A stretch of DNA of 64,000 bases from Mallotus nudiflorus (taxonomy: Eukaryota; Streptophyta; Magnoliopsida; Malpighiales; Euphorbiaceae), in contig CANTUR010000425.1 of NCBI GenBank assembly GCA_947683625.1, forward strand, positions 310,001-374,000, in the 5' to 3' direction. The stretch's first letter is position 1; each line of letters starts with the position of its first letter. The position numbers were made by a program, and so were the translations under genes. Shown here piece after piece: positions 61,392 to 64,000 of this stretch. The notes under the pieces are model-generated. The model worked only from the letters and a program-made list of their open reading frames with translations, made no database searches and had not been told where the DNA came from.

Positions 61392-62381
61392 TGAATATGC
61401 ATATGCTTTTCTATTTTCTTTTAATTCTTTAATCTGCAATATGCCATTTTTCTTTGACCATTTCACAGTTTATTGACAATAAATATGAAATTATTTTATA
61501 TCAGTCTATATATCTATTTTAATTTGGACCAGTTCCATTATTTTACACTGCAGCAACTATTCTCAACAGCTCAAAGCTATATATTTTATCTCATGTGATT
61601 CATGTTTGTGGAAGATTTCATTTTTCCCATCTTTCATATACGAACATACACAATACAATATGACAGAGGCAAAGACAAAAAGAAAAAACAAATGCATGAT
61701 TTGCAACAGCCAAAAACTTGATCGTGGCATTGGCAGGAATCAAGGAAAGTTTTGAAATTTAAACCTAAAAAGACAAGTTTTTGAGTTCAACCCAACACAA
61801 GAAAATAAAAGAATCTTTTGGACAAAGTGGGAATACTTGAAAGGAATAATAACTTTTTTTTTTATGTCATAATAAATACGGTTCCAATATAATAATCCTT
61901 TTCAAGATTTTTATTTGGTTAGAAATTGCAACCGAAGGGACAAGTAAATGAATTTGTGTGCAAGCAAATTTCACATGGCAGCTCCAAGCAACTGGCACTT
62001 GTGTATTTTCTATAGTTTGCACAGCTGGGCATAATGCTAATGCTTCTAATAAAAGTTAGGATATGCCCATTACAAATCCACTTGACTATATAAATACTCT
62101 GGCTATGTTTGGATTCTTCTCTCCCCTATCTCTAAAGTTTGAAGTCATGGCATCCTTGCTTTATATTGATATCTACCTAAAGGCAGAAATATATGCAGAA
62201 CCAGAAGAAGACAACAAAAAAGTTCCCAATTTTATTTTAATAAAGTCAACAGAAAGCAGACTATCAATGGAAAGACAAACAACAAAAGAAAGGCTCCAAA
62301 ACTAGTATATTATATAATCATCCATTTTAACAAATATTATAAAATTTGATGTTTAATTTGATAATTGAATGAAGAATATAC

Positions 62382-62469
62382 AGCAAGAAGATTAAACAAG
62401 ACCAAAGAGACTAAGACTAATTAAAAGCAAGAAGATTAAACATGACCAAAGAGACTAAGACTAATTAAA
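62382..62469. repeat. 44-bp tandem duplication
   Basis: Two units beginning AGCAAGAAGATTAAACA and ending CTAAGACTAATTAAA have one mismatch (AAG versus ATG). Confidence 0.9.
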
Positions 62470-64000
62470 AACACATTCCTGATTCCATTTAGAAGATGAA
62501 AGCTCAAATCCCACAACGACTACTATTATTGTTCAGCAGATTTATTTTCTTGAGTTAACCTTAGTTATGGTTCTTGAACCATTAGCATTGATCACCTTAT
62601 CCTTTTCTTAACTTTAAAAAAAAAAAAAAAGACTACTTTATGCCTGCATTTGTTCAGCACATTCCACATGTTAGATTATTCCCATGAATTAAAAATACAA
62701 GGTAAGATATTTTATATGGTGACAACTGACAAGCAGCCCTAGCCACGTCAATATAAAGATAAGTCCAACATATGTTGTTCCTAAATTTCCTCTATTATGC
62801 ATGCTTTTAGACATATCATATTTTTGTGTATAATATGTCCAATGTCCAATAAGAACAAAGTGGGGCCGACTAATAAAAAAATAGTGTGGAAAATTGAAAT
62901 TCCTATATAACAAAGAGTCCGAACTATATTTCTATTAAAAAAAAAAATCATCATGGCACGCTCAGCAAGTTGCCACGCCAATTTTTTTTTTTTTCCAAAT
63001 ATTAAATGCCTTGTAAGACAGAATGTAGTTGAATTAGTGAATATAATCAGTATCATTACAAAATTTTGTAAATAAAATTATCATTCTAAAGGCTGGATGA
63101 TACCTGAGCCAGCTTTTATTGCATATTCCTAATTCTCGCAAAAGCCATAGACAGCAGTATACCACACGTCTCTGCAGACCCAATTCAAGCTATATTGTTT
63201 AAAGTCACCAAACCCCACCCACGTAACGACTCCTAGATTTTTTCATGTGCAGTCTGGGATCTAGCATTTAATTTGAAGGAGAATGCTTAACAGGAAACTG
63301 CTAAATGTAAATTTTAAAGTGATAATCTGAAAAGAAAGGCTGAGTAGAAAAGACAATATGTCAATATGATCATGTTAAATGATCTAATTAATTTATAACA
63401 GTGGAAGAAAATCTCATCCTGGGATAATTTTGGGACAGAAAACTCTACTGGTGGATAATCTTCAACAAAGATACAGACCAAGTTTGAGAACAGAAGATGC
63501 TGAAGGGGATACCATGAGAAACACCAAGCGAAAAAGAGAAGGCAATGTCTCAGATCAAGATGGCAAAAAAAGCAATTTGTAGCGATCTGATTGTTCTTGA
63601 AAATACATACCTGATGCTCCCTGTAACTGAATCAGAATTCAGTACATCATACAGTGAAGTAATTGGAAGGATAACCCTCGCATTTATTCTTGAACTTTTG
63701 AATCATTGGTATATCAATGTGTCAATTGCCGTTTTTGCTCTTGCAGAGATCTGGTGGCATCCCTAAAGAGGCAATCATTTTAAATCTCAAGAAAGCAGAA
63801 AAGGGAAAATACATACATATAAAATGCAGTGTAGGAAACTGCTTTAAATCTCAAGAATGCAGAAAAGGGAAAATATATAACATATGGAATGACTTTGCAA
63901 ATGCTTACCAATTTCCAGGATCAAACATAATTTGCTATGTCCAATCACTTATTTGAACACATACTTCTAATCTTCTTAAATAGCTTTTCCAGTATGGCAC

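Larger units (their letters stand above)
60519..64000. other. Intergenic DNA upstream of the transporter pair
   Basis: No convincing gene. A frame at 63545-63766 resembles no protein I know. The span contains perfect or near-perfect small tandem duplications (61326-61391, 62382-62469) and a diverged 64-bp direct repeat at about 63779 and 63843 (TTAAATCTCAAGAA...GCAGAAAAGGGAAAATA). Confidence 0.55.

Noticed and set aside
63545..63766. 73-codon open frame near the right edge
   Set aside because: No family resemblance, no flanking gene signals; possibly chance.

Overview
The window is nuclear DNA from a eudicot plant. It is AT-rich and intron-containing, with long LTR retrotransposons of the Tat and Tekay (chromovirus) lineages, plant OVATE-family repressors and plant polyol/monosaccharide transporters. 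I cannot name the species. About half of the window is retrotransposon sequence inserted between four ordinary genes, all on the minus strand.

Host genes. An OFP17-like OVATE-family protein lies at 4283-4999. An OFP6/7/8-type OVATE repressor lies at 34065-35003. Two tandem polyol-transporter-like MFS genes lie at 56139-57749 and 58727-60518, each with one short phase-1 intron inside the conserved GYD codon triplet. The pairing of an OFP7-like gene with PLT3-like transporters matches what I recall of Arabidopsis chromosome 2 (OFP7 At2g18500, PLT3 At2g18480), so this looks like conserved gene order stretched by transposon insertion.

Mobile DNA, left to right. (E) 9665-19192 is a complete but decayed Tat-lineage Ty3/gypsy element. 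It has 367-bp LTRs, TTTAT target-site duplications (TSDs), gag-pol with a second RNase H, a spliced antisense gene with its own TATA box, and a tandem array of about 106-bp repeats before the 3' LTR. (D1/D2) 19543-25870 is a solo LTR (TSD CTTGA) with a second related solo LTR inserted in it at 21364-24605 (TSD GCAAA). (C) 26889-30108 is a third solo LTR (TSD ACCAA). (F) 37542 to about 53890 is a deleted Tat-like derivative. It is interrupted by (A) 37777-52450, a full-length Tekay-type chromovirus with 2.8-kb LTRs and TSD AAAAT. A is itself interrupted in its reverse transcriptase by (B) 43319-47318, a 4-kb solo LTR in reverse orientation.

The most unusual signal is inside the Tekay-type LTRs. 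All copies consist of GC-richer conserved islands, several holding perfect hairpins, set in AT-rich spacers that begin with GTGAGT-like donors and end with TTTGCAG-like acceptors. They look like spliced transcription units rather than plain promoters. The remaining spans (1-4282, 5146-9664, 30114-34064, 35004-37541, 53891-56138, 60519-64000) are AT-rich intergenic DNA with simple repeats, small tandem duplications and at least two candidate MITEs. I saw no credible rRNA, tRNA or CRISPR feature.
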